From Cristatella mucedo (Eukaryota; Bryozoa; Phylactolaemata; Cristatellidae), in contig WPIO01000127.1 in assembly GCA_009760855.2 (NCBI GenBank), positions 1,022,001-1,086,000 on the forward strand: a DNA stretch of 64,000 bases. Reading direction: 5' to 3'. Shown here piece by piece: positions 23,393 to 34,439 of the stretch. The translations under genes were made by a program, and so were the position numbers. Each line of letters starts with the position of its first letter. The stretch's first letter is position 1. The notes beneath the pieces are model-generated. The model ran no database searches. It worked only from the letters and a program-made list of their open reading frames with translations, and was not told the origin of the DNA.

Positions 23393-23608
23393 AATTTTTT
23401 TTTTTAGGTCACAGCTGTGGGACAAGCAAGTCCGCTCTTCCGATAGAGGACTGGGTCACTGATTCACACGCCAATAGCAGCTAGATGCCACAGCCATGGC
23501 TTCGAGGAATCCTAAATATCATTCTTATTAGGCTTATCTTCCTACCGCCGACTGTCTCTACCTACAAAGCACCCCTACAGTGTATCCTTACGACGGGTCG
23601 ACGTTCGT

Positions 23609-24154
23609 TCAATGAACACAGCGGCAGTTCACCGAAGCCCATTCTGGAGTAGAGGCCGCAAATAGCTGATAATATCTAAAGAGATGACAAGAACGCTGGA
23701 CGGTGTCTAATGTCTTTGTATGCACGCTACGAGGTCTCGGCCTGGCTCGAAGTCCGCGGTAGCGAGCGGCTACTGAACGTCCTGGTAAGTTTTTCATCTG
23801 CTTTTCGATAAATCCTCTGCGTGCTGTCGTCTTTCTAGCTTTGCTTAGATCATGCCGCTGGTTCCAATGCGCAAGTATTTCCATAGGACCAGAGTTACAG
23901 GCGCTTACAAAGATTGCATACTCGCGATAACATCGGTTTTTAACAAAATGGCGATGCTCATATCTAAACATCTGAACCGTAGATATGCGGTTTGCAGCGT
24001 TGAACAAATGGGTGTGTTGACCTAAGATACCGTAGTAAACGAACGCGGATGCTCGAATCTGGCTAATTGCAATCGTATCTAGCGTGATATTATTGCCAAC
24101 GGGATTTGTTATTTTCGTCTCGATACTGCTAGGATTAGTAACCTCAAAGGTCAT
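23609..24154 (-). pseudogene. Unassigned coding-like frame, split from its upstream part by a LINE
   Basis: A minus-strand open frame of 181 codons runs from the ATG at 24154 to the stop at 23609. I do not recognise the family. The first ~80 residues have balanced composition with N-x-S/T sequons (for example NIT) and residues such as MFRYEHRHF and NRCYREYAIF. A good splice donor (TTT|GTAAGC, near 23912) could end a real exon, after which the frame becomes arginine-rich and less protein-like. Directly upstream sits the LINE at 24162-25647. If one copy of the 9-bp target duplication is removed, the frame continues without a stop for another 36 codons into 25648-25757. It may therefore be an exon broken by the LINE, an exon in another haplotype, or a chance frame. 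Confidence 0.4.
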
Positions 24155-24161
24155 ATGATAA

Positions 24162-25647
24162 TAATAAGAATAATAATAATATTGCACTTGATAAAGCGCC
24201 CTCAGAGAACTTAATCTCTTTCTAGGCGCTTTACATTTGCTGCAAAGTGATACGCAATAGAATAGTAAGTAAAATCATGCTTGAAAAACAAACAAAATGA
24301 ATAACATGGTTAGGGGTTACATGCACAGGGTCATCATGCAAATGTGGTTAGTGGCAGCATGAACAGTGTCAGCACGCATAAGCACATCGAAGACGAATCA
24401 CAAGGACCCACTAAATGCTGTCCTAAATAGGTATGTTTTTAAGTTTCTTTTAAATGTGGTCAGGTCAGGGGATGTTCTGATGCAGGTCGGGAGGGAGTTC
24501 CAGGCTGTAGGAGCATACGAGCTAAATGCACGGTCTCCAAAGGATTTAAGGTTTGTACGAGGTATTTCTAGACTGTTGGATTCCGAAAAGCGAGTGGTAC
24601 GATGCTTTGCCTGATGGGGTAGTATATCTGAAAGATAAGCTGGAGCCATAGAATGAAGAGACCTAAAAGTGAGCGACAAAACCTTGAAGTCAATCCGTTG
24701 CTTGACTGGTAACCAGTGCAGGTCGGCGAGAAGTGGAGTAATGTGGCAACTGCGACGCTCACGACAGACAAGCCTAGCTGCAGAGTTTTGCACCAGCTGC
24801 AATCGCCTGATCGCACATGCTGGTAGGCCAGTAAGCAGTGAGTTGCAGAAGTCGAGACGAGATGTCACGAATGCATGGACCAACTTGGACGTGGTATCCT
24901 TATCTAAACAAGCCCGAATTTTAGCAATGTTATGAAGCTGAAAATAGGCTGATTTGACTGTGGAGCTGATGTGGTCGTCTAACGAGAGGTCGCTTTGGAA
25001 TATGACACCTAGATTTCGAGCTGATGCAACTGGAGATATGCTGGCAGAGCCAATTTTGAAAGTCAGCCTTTCCAATTTCTGAATAACACTAGGTTTGCCC
25101 ATAACTAGTAAGTTAGTTTTATCATCGTTTAGTTTTAGAAAATTTGCTGCCATCCATGATCGGATGTCATCAATGCATGCAGCAAGTGAGTTGAGAGAAT
25201 TTGAGGTGCTCGAAGGCTGGGAGGGATCAAAGCAAAGGTACAACTGAGTGTCATCCGCATAGAAGTGAAAGCCTAGATTGTGCTTGGCAATCACATCAGC
25301 GAGAGGGAGAGTATAAACGGTGAAAAGGACCGGACCTAGCACAGAGCCCTGAGGTACTCCATATTTTAGAGGTATTTCAGATGATCTTTGTCCATTCACG
25401 TCAACACTCTGGAGTCTCCCACTGAGATAGGACCTGAACCAATGCAGAGCAGTGCCAGTGATGCCCAGGCGAGATGAGAGGCGCTCTAGAAGTACTTTGT
25501 GATCGATGGTATCAAAAGCTGCCGAAAGATCGAGCAAAACAAGAAGAGACACTCTACCCATGTCTGCATTCCTAAGTAGGTCGTTGTATACCCGAAGCAA
25601 TGCTGACTCTGTGGAGTGATTAGCTCTAAAGCCAGACTGATAAGTAG
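24162..25647 (-). mobile_element. LINE family 1, long copy with intact reverse transcriptase core
   Basis: This is the best copy of the main non-LTR element here. From 25647 to the stop at 24398 the minus strand has one uninterrupted frame (~416 codons) with the reverse transcriptase motifs in order: SGFRANHSTESALL, LDLSAAFDTIDH (catalytic D), GVPQGSVLGP, FYADDTQLY (catalytic YADD), LNDDKTNLLV and the DFCNSLLTGLP thumb region. The 3' UTR, the hairpin at 24192-24233 and the TTA tail follow. The 5' end is truncated, so no endonuclease domain is present. It is flanked by ATATGATAA at 24153-24161 and 25648-25656. The frame also reads about 110 codons upstream into flanking DNA, which is not part of the element. 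The type resembles L2/CR1-like elements. Confidence 0.93.
24192..24233 (-). other. LINE family 1 3' terminal hairpin
   Basis: On the minus strand, TAAAGCGCC pairs perfectly with GGCGCTTTA (9 bp), and inside it AGAGA pairs with TCTCT around a short loop. The same structure recurs at every better copy and in SINE1 tails. In L2-like elements the 3' end is the likely recognition site for the reverse transcriptase. Confidence 0.8.
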
Positions 25648-25757
25648 ATATGATAAGACTCGTTCGTGTTCGAGCTACAGTAAAACCAGAGATCGGCCAC
25701 TTCTGGTTTGGCTCTGTTGAGACAATGTAAACTTGCCACCTGTCCCGTCTGCCGACA
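25648..25757 (-). pseudogene. Upstream part of the LINE-split frame
   Basis: This minus-strand segment begins after a splice-acceptor-like CCTTGCTTAG at 25767-25758. It reads 36 codons without a stop in the frame that would continue into 24152-23609 if the LINE were absent. It contains two cysteines and the tract VADLWFYCSS. The TAG of the acceptor is an in-frame stop just upstream, which is what an exon boundary would look like. The function is unknown. Confidence 0.35.
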
Positions 25758-26929
25758 CTAAGCAAGGACGATGGCTGATGGATGTCTTCCGACCTTGCAC
25801 GCTCTCGGCTCGAGAGTCTCCGTTGTGGAGGATTGTCTCCCCTCCGCTGCAGCGCTTGAGCGGAGCGCGTGGGTGCACGCCGGGCGACGATTAAATGGTG
25901 GTAAATCTTTATTGTAAGGGTCCGCGGTGTCATCGACGCCGCGGATCCGCGAGCATTATTGTATTGGCGACGTATCATTATATAAGTGTCCTCGCCTTTT
26001 GTATCCTCGCCTTTTGCCCAACTACCTATTAAGAACTGCGCCCCGACGCACGCTCACGGTCGTCGGCAAGCAGCGCCCAGCCGGCAGCTGTCGGGACACG
26101 TTAGCGTCAGCGATCGACGACCGTGGAGCCGTGAGAGGCCTCGTCGGGAGGACAATTTGGTGGGTGCCGCCGAATACGATCGTATTTCGCCAGAGGCCTG
26201 CACTGTGTCTGTGCGTGTGCGTTCGTGCTTGCGTGCGCACGAGCGGGTGCTCGCTCAGTCCCGGCAAGAGCTTTGGTGCTGGGAGGTTGATTTTAGCCAA
26301 ACCCGCCTCCGGAAGGTAGCGGGCGAAGGAATGATTTTTCTTTTTGCAAAAAATCACTCAGTTTTCCTGCCTCCAAAAGGAAAGAGAGGCGGAAGCCTAT
26401 ATCGGTTAGGAATCAGGGTCCGGAGGAAGCGACGATCGAGGCATCGGGGCACCGACGACGGCCACGGCGGACGCCGAAATCGACGTCGGTAGTCACGTGC
26501 TTTATGGTTCGAACCCTCTATCTATGTGGGCCGCCCCGACAGCATAGACGCACGTGACCTTAGCGTGGCGCAAGTATTAGCCCCGTAAGAGAGGTTGTCT
26601 TATTAAGAGCTTGCAGGTAGCCCAATGGTAAGACTGAGCTTGGTGAGTAGCGACATTAGGCGCCTTCGAGTGTAGTTCGGTACTTTGGGACTCGATCCGG
26701 CGAACGCCGACCAACTCGAGACCCTCAAGGAAATTTTACATCGAATCGAGCTTGAGGCGCTCTAGGCTCGGGAGGGGGGGAAGGGGGGTTCGACCTACTT
26801 ACTGGGCGACCTACTTATTGGGCCAACTGCCGACTACCCAGTCGGTGATTCGCTTCAGCGCTTCAGCGTTGCTGAAGCGCATCGATGCCCACGATCGACC
26901 CCGAGAGCTTCAAGGGTGCGAAATAAGAA
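25758..26929. other. GC-rich stretch, no recognised gene
   Basis: This is CpG-rich DNA with several overlapping frames on both strands. A TATA-like ATTATATAAGT lies at 25976-25986. A run of G occurs at 26770-26790. See the rejected list for an LTR idea. Confidence 0.4.
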
Positions 26930-27110
26930 GCTGTTCTGACTCAAATCGTTTAGCTACATCTCGTATGAGCCTTAAACCCTTTGGAGACCGTGCCTTTAGT
27001 TCGTATGCTCCTAAAGGCCGAAACTTACTACCGACTGACGTCACGACATCCTCTGACTTGACGAAATTTACAAAGAAGCTGAAAACGCATGTGTTTTGAC
27101 AGCAGCAGGT
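26930..27110 (+). mobile_element. LINE family 1 fragment (C-terminal reverse transcriptase)
   Basis: This matches in sense the segment encoding SLKPFGDRAFSSYAP and the following F-K-LKT--F end of the LINE protein. It is strongly diverged and is joined head to tail with the next fragment. Confidence 0.75.
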
Positions 27111-27111
27111 C

Positions 27112-27611
27112 TCGTCGCTCACTTTTAGGTCCCTCCATTCTTTGGCTCCAGCCTACCTATCAGATCTACACCCCCAAGGCTAAGCATTGAACCGCCCGCT
27201 TTTCGGAATCTAATTGTTTACCTATACCTCGTACAAACCTCAAATCTTTTGGAGACCGTGCCTTCAGTTCGTATACTCCCAAAGCCTGGAACGCACTCCC
27301 GACTTGCGTCGCTACTTACCTGACTTGTTCACATTTAAAAAGAAACTAAAAACGTATCTATTTATTGCAGCATTAAGTGTCTTCCTGTTATTCGTCCTTT
27401 TATCTGCTTATCCGCCGACACTGTGCATGCTGCCACAAACCATACTTGCATGCTAACTCTGTGCATGTCACCCCTAACCATGTTATTCTTACTTAATGAG
27501 CATGCTTCCACTAACCATTTGATCGTGCTTCCTTTGCAGCAAATGTAAAGTGCCTAGATAGAGATTGAGTTCTCTGAGGGGCTATATCAAATGTGTTATT
27601 ATTATTATTAT
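27112..27611 (+). mobile_element. LINE family 1 fragment to 3' end
   Basis: This begins upstream of the previous fragment's position in the element (CTCACTTTTAGGTCCCTCC) and continues to the 3' tail with AAAGTGCCTAGATAGAGATTG, AGTTCTCTGAGG and ATTATTATTATTATTATTG. The sequence is diverged and the frame is broken. Confidence 0.8.
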
Positions 27612-28359
27612 TGGTGGATCGTTGCGATTTGTCCTTTGTGTGCTTGTTCGTTCTACTACTAACCATATTTTACATGTTGAAACTCTGCAGGTTGCCTCTA
27701 AGCACAGTATGGTTGTCGATATTGTGCATGTTACCACAATTCAAGTACAGCTTTAGGCCAAGAACATGGATTTGTTAGTGAGGTGTGGGCAAACTTGATC
27801 GTGTGGTGCGGGTATTATCGTCGGCACACCGGCATGTACTGGTACGGGTTCTAAATCTTTGAAGGTCTTTGGACGATCTTGTTCATGTTGTGCCTTAATA
27901 TTTTTCAACGCAGCTAGGAGTGTAATGGCGGGGACTTCAATGATGTGTTGGTTGTACTAGAGGCGATAGCTTATTCCAGCGTATGTATATGACGAGTCAG
28001 AAAGTTACCGCCGGTACCGTTCGGAGCACTGTATAGCACCTGTAGCACGATTCAAGTGACTGTAACACTGATGCGGGCTTTAGCACCCGTACGTACCTTC
28101 TCCTACGGCTCAAACCATAGCACCAGACTATCGCACAGCCCCGAGTCTGCATAGCACCAGACTACCAAACAACCCCGAGTTTGCATAGCGTCGCCCCTAT
28201 CGCCTGGCTGCCCTAGCCCCGCCCCTACTTCTGAGAAACAACCAATCACCCAAACCACATTTCAAGGGGGTTAATGTGCCCCAGCAGAGAATACCAGCCT
28301 GTACGTAAGCTATAGCACTTTCACAACAGTACAACCGCGACGGCTCCTCGGTCAAGTCT
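27612..28359. other. No gene; contains a 34-bp direct duplication
   Basis: At about 28116-28190 a unit beginning CATAGCACCAGACTA occurs twice, followed by a third short CATAGC. Nothing else was recognised. Confidence 0.45.
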
Positions 28360-29010
28360 GCCTACTTTCAGCAATACTTAAGATGGCTAAAATGCGAGCC
28401 TACTTGGAGACAGGGAGTCCACTTTTAAGTTAGCCCATGCATTTGTAACGTCTCGTCTCGATTTCTGCAGCTCTTTTCTTGCAGGTCTTCCTGCATGCGC
28501 CATTCGCCAAGTCGTTGCAGGTGCTGCAAAAGTCATCAGCCATAAGCTTATCAGGCGCCAACACTGCAAATGCAATCACACCACTTCTGTACTGTACTGG
28601 CTCCTGATCAAGCAGCGGCTTCAAGGTTCTGAAACTCACAATAAGGTTCCTTCTTTCTCTTGATCCAGGCTAGGCATCGTACCGCCAGCTCCTCTGACCC
28701 AAATGGTTTTGCTGTGCCTTGAACTACCCTCAAAAGCTTTGGAGATCGCGCCTTACTATGCTCCCAAAGACGGGAACCTACTTCCTACTGACGTCACGAC
28801 TTACTAAGACTAACGGTATTTACAAAAAAGCTAAACGTGCACACGTTCCTTACGGCGTTTGTTACTTGTGATTGTATGCTTTGTGTTCGTATGCGTGCTG
28901 ACGCGGTGCATGTTGTCACATAACCATACATGCTTCCTTTGAAAGATTTAGTTCTCCGCTGATGCTATGCAAAAAATTATTATCATCATTGTTGTTGTTA
29001 TTATTAGGGT
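28360..29010 (+). mobile_element. LINE family 1 copy, very decayed
   Basis: Weak but collinear matches are visible: GCATTTGTAACGTCTCGTCT and CAGGTCTTCCTGCATGCGCC (DFCNSLL-G-P region), CTGGCTCCTGATCAAGCAGC, CAAAAGCTTTGGAGATCGCG, and a tail near TTATTATCATCATTG. It lies in sense orientation. Confidence 0.65.
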
Positions 29011-29440
29011 GCTTTACAAATACGGTGCTAGTATTCTGATATCGGCTTACTACTGGCGTACCTGACTTTCTGCGGCTCCGACGAGATATCAGCTGTGCTT
29101 CGAAGATTCTCACATTCCAGCAGCGACCGCCATCGCCAGGCAGTTCCTGCACAGCCTCATCCGACAGCGAGTCCTAGCACAACGCTACTAAATCTGAGCG
29201 CATTGTTAGCTATCCATCCATCGGTGCGTCGTTGTTCTCAGACAATGCGGCCAGCGCGAGCAGCAACGCGCAGCGGTCTATCGTGTCTATGACTCACATC
29301 GTACTGCCACTCCTGAGGGCCAGGGCCAAGGGTCAAGGCCGTGCAACCGGAGCCATGGGTGGGTGGGTAAGGTACCAAGGTTTACCCACCCGGTAGGCAC
29401 CTGCCGGGACTCGGTCTCGCGGTATCCGGCGGAGCCAGGG
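29011..29440. other. No recognised feature; 10-bp inverted repeat
   Basis: GGGTGGGTAA (29361-29370) and its exact complement TTACCCACCC (29382-29391) flank an 11-nt spacer. No gene was recognised. Confidence 0.45.
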
Positions 29441-29960
29441 CAGCTGCGCCCGCAGTCAAGGTTCGTTTGCGCGCGCGCGACGGCGCGGAGCGGAGACGGT
29501 TCTCTCCTGGACTCCGGGGAACGCACGAGCTTCGCAGCGCTGAGCCGCTGAGCGAGCCTGCGGTCACCACGTGTCATACCACCCCCCCCCCCGCCTGCGC
29601 GCGCTGCAGTCGGCGAACCTTGCCCGTATGCCCGACGCTACCTCCACCTCCGCCGCCGCCGAAGCTCTCGGCCGCCCCGCGGCAGTCCGACGACGACGCC
29701 GCTGTCGGGCAGTCGCATTCCGCCAGCCGCCTGGTGGGTCAGTCTGTCTGTCAGTCAGTAACTGAGGGCGCCCGACGTTTCTGGCTCGCACAACAACTAG
29801 CCAACCCGGTCGTTCATCCGGGTCAGACCGCGGCGGCTCGCCGGCCCGGACGCGTTCCGTGCCGCCGCGTTCCTCCGCGCCCCGCGCGGCGGCGTCTGCT
29901 CCTGTGACAGCAGCCGCGTCTCTTACGTTACGCAGCGGCCATTCTGACCGGATGCCGACG
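29441..29960. promoter_or_regulatory. CpG-dense GC-rich island, possible promoter
   Basis: This half-kilobase is unusually rich in CpG (GCGCGCGCGACGGCGCGG and similar), in contrast to the neighbouring LINE debris. An ATG at 29628 opens a 45-codon frame (MPDATSTSAAAEALGRP...) with a possible donor CCTG|GTGGGT near 29735, which could be a first exon. No homology was recognised. Confidence 0.3.
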
Positions 29961-31562
29961 TGGGATGTGCAAAGCGTGCGCGCAGCATGTCGAGTATTCC
30001 GAGACCCATTCTTACCCCCGAATGACGCGTAGCCGGCACATGACGGCGTGCCAACTGCTCGTGCGCTTCAAACTACAACAGCGAGCGGTTCTGCAACAGC
30101 GAACGGTTCAGCCTCGGGCTGGCACGATGATGGGTGCGGCCGGCGGGGAGTGGGCGTGGGCAGGAATTTGCTGCTGCGAGGTCTTTAACTTCTACGTCGA
30201 TAATAATAGTTGCAATAACAATAATAACAAACAATTTTTCGGGCGCGTCGTGGCAGCCTCTGTGCGCCTTCTGGGCTCAAGTCCAAATGGCGCCAGCGGA
30301 GACGCCGCCTAGCCGTGCTATGCTACTCCGTAGCCGACGCGTGGCGAATATCGGCGGAGTCAGCGCCTCGAAGAAGCAAGGCACAGCGAGTCGCATATGC
30401 TGCCTCGACGCGCGCAACGTGTTCCGACGGAAGCAGAGCGCGGCAGCAAAAAAAGAGCGCCCATTTATGTGCACTCAATTCTACAAGTGCAAGTCCTTTA
30501 ATGTAGAGCAGAGCGCCTCTAGCTTGACGTTCCAAGCCTCCGTGTTCTTAGCAGTCTATTCGACAGCTGCAGGTCAAGGTTGTCCAGCGCCGACCATGGC
30601 GTGCAACTCACTTGGCTCATACCTGTATTTCCTGTCACGATTTCAGCATTGGTAGCTTCAACCTTGGCCTGCAGTGTGCTACATTGGCTGCCGTATCGCC
30701 ATTGACGTCTAAATTAACAAATTCGATCCCGATGCCATTATTAGCATGCCTAAGTTTAAGTTTCGAAGCATCCTTAATATTACTACCGGCAGGGTACTTG
30801 TTATCCGCAGCTCTTAATTTAGCTATTATTAAGTTTTGCTTCCGACGCTAAGGCACCTGTGCCTTAACGACAACCCTATCGCGTCAAGAATGCGTCTAAA
30901 TGCCACTAGATTCTGCGTAGCTGCAAGTTCCGCCTCCTCTACTCTCTGGGTTAAGCGTTGATGCGATTCACGTGAGTTGGGTGCAATGCAGTTTTTCAAT
31001 ACGCTTAATTGGTTAACCAGCGCTCCATAGTTCGTATAGTTTCATCGCTGTTCATATCTGTTCGAACTCTAACATTTCATCGGTTATTGTTTATTCGCAC
31101 TCTAAATTTTGTCAAAGCAAGCAGGTACTTCAGCATTGAAGTAATCAATAGCGTAGTCAGTGCGAGCCTAACCGCAGCCAATTTAGAACGCCACGTGTAA
31201 GGTAGGATGCACACCGTTGGTAGTCGCACGCTTTGAGACTGCGAGCTCAAGATGGCAGCTAAGGATCCTCCTGCAATTATACCACTCCTGACATGAAAAG
31301 TTACGCACTCGCTGTAGTGCCTTCTCCGCGAAAGTTCCGTTAGCCGAAAGCATATTTTGCCTACAGGCGCTGTCACTGCCGACGGCGCATGGCTAATGCC
31401 TTTGGTGCAGGAACCCCAGAGCATGGCGAGCGAGCGAGCGAGCCGCAGATTCATGTATGCCCCGATACATAGATATACCTGTGCAACGGAGGCTCCGTTG
31501 CACAGCTATACATACCACGGTGCAGAGAGTACGGCAGCTATACAGAGCGCTTGGTCCTTGGT
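29961..31562. other. No recognised feature
   Basis: Unique sequence. No tRNA, family repeat or convincing coding region was found. The frames at 30134-30655 overlap opposing frames and lack motifs. Confidence 0.4.
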
Positions 31563-32330
31563 CGAATGTAATGCATCTCTGTCTGTAACTCCAAAAAGCC
31601 ATAAAGACAAAGCAGATGCAGCGCAGAAGAGTTTTCTATATCCCACCCAAAATGTATACTCTACACGCCTAAGCGGCCTTCGGTGCCCATAACGTAGCTA
31701 ACAGACTTCAGCTGACGCAACAAGGCCAGAGTGAGAAGCATTGCTGAGTTAGAAGGGCAGTCGAGGAAGTGAATTAGCACGGAAGTAGCAGCTCAGGATG
31801 GCCGGAAAGGACGTGTCGCAGTTGGCGTTCAGGAGACTAGTTGTCGTTGCGTAAGAATCGTGGAAGTGTTTTTCACAGTCTACGACCTGCAGAGCAAAAG
31901 CTTCTGTCGCCAGCCGACTTTAAAGCGTAGGAATGAAACAGCTAATTCATCGTCCATATAGAACCTAAGGGCACGAGGAGGTTCAAACAGTGTTCTGCTA
32001 AGTATGAAGGAGCTAAGCCGTGTCGTGCCTTGTGAGTCAGCGGAAGAGCTTTACTTTGCGTTCTGTAATCAACCGGAAGCCATCGCAGCTCCTTCAGCAA
32101 AAGGGACATGTGGCTGATTCTGACTCTGGGATTGGTTAGCCTTGCAGCCACATTCATCGCCGGCTGCATTAGGCTAATGGGATTTTGGTAGCCCATCCAT
32201 AATGGAATGGCAATAATCCAGCATAGAACTAGGGAGCTAGTTGAATTTTTTGCAAGGCACCACGGTAGTCGGTCCCTAATCCTGGATAGGGATCTAACAA
32301 GCAATGTTATTATCGTAGAGCCATCTATTT
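31563..32330 (-). mobile_element. LINE family 2 copy, decayed
   Basis: In reverse orientation this has the family tail (TGTAATGCATCTCTGTCTGT, AACTCCAAAAAGCCATAAAG). Coding remnants follow, open at 31942-32304, with LLKELRWLPVDYRTQSKALPLTHKARHGLAPSYLAE-like text. It ends near the NLGV--D region. Confidence 0.85.
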
Positions 32331-32699
32331 GGCAGCCGTACGGGGTTATAAGTGTCCAGCGAAAGCTTTAGTGGACAGCTAAAGCTGCGTTTACACGGCA
32401 GACTTTCCTCGTGAATCGGCACCGATTTTGGAGCGATTTGTAGGATTTCCTACAGATTAGGGCTGACGCATCGCCCTGTGACGTCACGACAGTTTCCGGA
32501 AGTGCCAAGGCAGCAGCAGACTCTCGTGAGGGAGAATCTGTTTCTACGTTTTTGGCTTCTTCATGGTCCAGCCGGTCAATGGAAACCGGGGGGGGGGGCT
32601 CGTCTCATACCCCCTCTGCCACAATAAAAATGGCTGAAACTCGTAGGCTTGCGTTTTATCGAGGCGTTCAGAGCAAGTCCTTGAACATGGAGTGCGTTG
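32331..32699. other. No recognised feature; poly-G run
   Basis: A 9-base G run lies at 32590-32598. The sequence between the two LINE pieces is unassigned. Confidence 0.4.
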
Positions 32700-33175
32700 T
32701 GGCCAAGGCCTTTTTCCAGTCTGGCTTTAGAGCTAATCACTCCACAGAATCAGCATTGCTTAGGGTGTACAACGACCTACTTAGGAATGCAGACGTGGGT
32801 AGAGTGTCTCTGCTTGTTTTGCTCGATCTTTCGGCAGCTTTTGATACCTTCGATCACAAAGTTCTTCTAGAGCACCTCTCATCTCGCCTGGGCATCACTG
32901 GCACTGCTCTGCAACGGTTCAGGTCCTATCTCAGTAGGAGACTCCAGAGTATTGACGTGAATGGACAAAGATCATCTGAGGTACCTCTGAAATATGGGGT
33001 ACCTCAGGGCTAGTGTGCTAGGTCCGGTTCTTTTCACGGTTTATACTCTCCCTCTTGCTGATGTGATTACCAAGCGCAATCTAGGCTTTCACTTCTATTC
33101 GGATGACACTGAATTGTATCTTTGCTTTGATCCCTCCCAGCCTTTGAGCACCTCGAACAAACCTGTAACGGAGCA
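32700..33175 (+). mobile_element. LINE family 1, reverse transcriptase fragment
   Basis: In sense this reads FQSGFRANHSTESALL, LDLSAAFDTFDH, GVPQG, then a one-base insertion near 33010 that creates a TAG. After the shift it reads SVLGPVLFTVYTLPLADV and FYSDDTELYLCF. The catalytic YADD is changed to YSDD, so this copy is doubly inactive. It lacks the 3' part of the element, which is unusual for a target-primed insertion and suggests later deletion or rearrangement. Confidence 0.88.
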
Positions 33176-33329
33176 CATTGCTTAGTACTGCTCACTTTCC
33201 AGAACAAGCTTTTTTAAATGCTTATGTTCCATTTACTTATATTCTTCTCCTGCTACTCTGCAATGATGACTTCAGCTGCGAACTCACTTCTGCGGGTGAC
33301 GGCTTGCCGTCTTTCCGGGAAACCCTCTT

Positions 33330-33437
33330 TCGAATCAGCCTCCCGGATTAGAGCACGGGCCGTGGGCGGGACGACGTCGGCCATCGAATCAGCCTCCCGG
33401 ATTAGAGCACGGGCCGTGGGCGGGACGAAGTCGGCCA
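33330..33437. repeat. 54-bp tandem duplication (2 copies)
   Basis: The unit starting TCGAATCAGCCTCCCGG and ending GTCGGCCA is repeated at 33330 and 33384 with almost no differences. A partial third start (TCGAATC) lies at 33438. Confidence 0.9.
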
Positions 33438-34439
33438 TCGAATCTGTCGTGTACAGGTCCCAACTTGGAGGAAAGTCGGCGTCGGTAAAGAGGGAAGTCT
33501 GCCGTGCGAATGCAGCGTAACTCGAAAGCCCGTTGTACAACTTAAGCGACCGTCGCACGAGTTGGGCTTTGCACGCGGCCTGGTCGTAGAAATAATATAA
33601 CCGGTCGTTGGTCATGCAAATTCAGGAACCCGCGAATAATATCCAGTAATTCATAGCGTGACTCGGGTAGCAGATGAAAATCTGCCGTGAATCTGCTCCG
33701 TGGCCCCTCCTTCTGAATCCATTGTTATTTTTGAGGCAGCTGGTTAAAGCCTATTAAAGCACGAAGCACACGTGGAAGGGCGTGTGCATCTTGTATAGGC
33801 ATGATTGGTCCGGTACCGAACTTCTGGGCGAAGGATGGGTGTGGGTGGGCCGGGCCGGCTCGCCTTAGCAATGATTGCCCATGGGTACCCACCCAAATGG
33901 CAATGGGGCTTCGCTACTGATGCAGCTCACATAACCACATAAACATAACGATGCCTCTACTTGCCGACGCATTAAAAATAGCGATGAAGCCGATGGCTTG
34001 AAGCCAGGCTGGGGAGTCATAAATGCTGCCTCGGTGATAGTATAATGACACTGGGTTGTTTTTATAGTGCCCAAAGAGAACTAAATTTATCTCCTGGAGT
34101 TTTACATTTTTACATTTTACATTAGTTTTTATTCTCTGGAAGAGAATCAATCGCCAAGAGTTTAATAGCGTGCTAGATGTTTTGGCATAACAAGCATCCA
34201 AAAGTAGAACAGCAAGCACGCAGGAAAGCACTCGAGGCCACGGGTTACACACGACGCTTGGTTCGTAAAGTGCACTGAATTATGTATGGGTAAACAAGCG
34301 ACGTACGCAGGAACAAAAAGGCAAATTCACAGGTGTGAAGGAAAGGCGCAAGTGTTAAAACAGTAGCAGGTCAGCAGCAATAGACAGCTCAGCGCCTTAA
34401 TATAGCAACTCCATATCGTTTGATTAGACCCGTCTACTT
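33438..34439. other. No gene; LINE tail remnant at 34055-34130
   Basis: A degraded LINE family 1 or SINE tail lies at 34055-34130 (minus; TTTATAGTGCCCAAAGAGAA, CTAAATTTATCTCC). Nothing else was recognised. Confidence 0.45.

Noticed and set aside
24398-25978. A 526-residue protein as one gene
   Set aside because: The first ~110 codons are flanking DNA read through by chance; only the part from 25647 down belongs to the LINE.
25648-26160. Possible LTR of a retrotransposon (TG...CA ends, TATA-like box at 25976, TTTGGTGGGTGCCG after it resembling a primer-binding leader)
   Set aside because: The TG start lies inside the LINE target duplication, no second LTR or protease/integrase motif exists in the window, and the primer-binding match to a tRNA is not convincing.
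26612-26690. tRNA-like stretch (GGTAGCCCAATGGTAAGACTG)
   Set aside because: Only an A-box-like piece is present. No anticodon arm or T arm can be folded.
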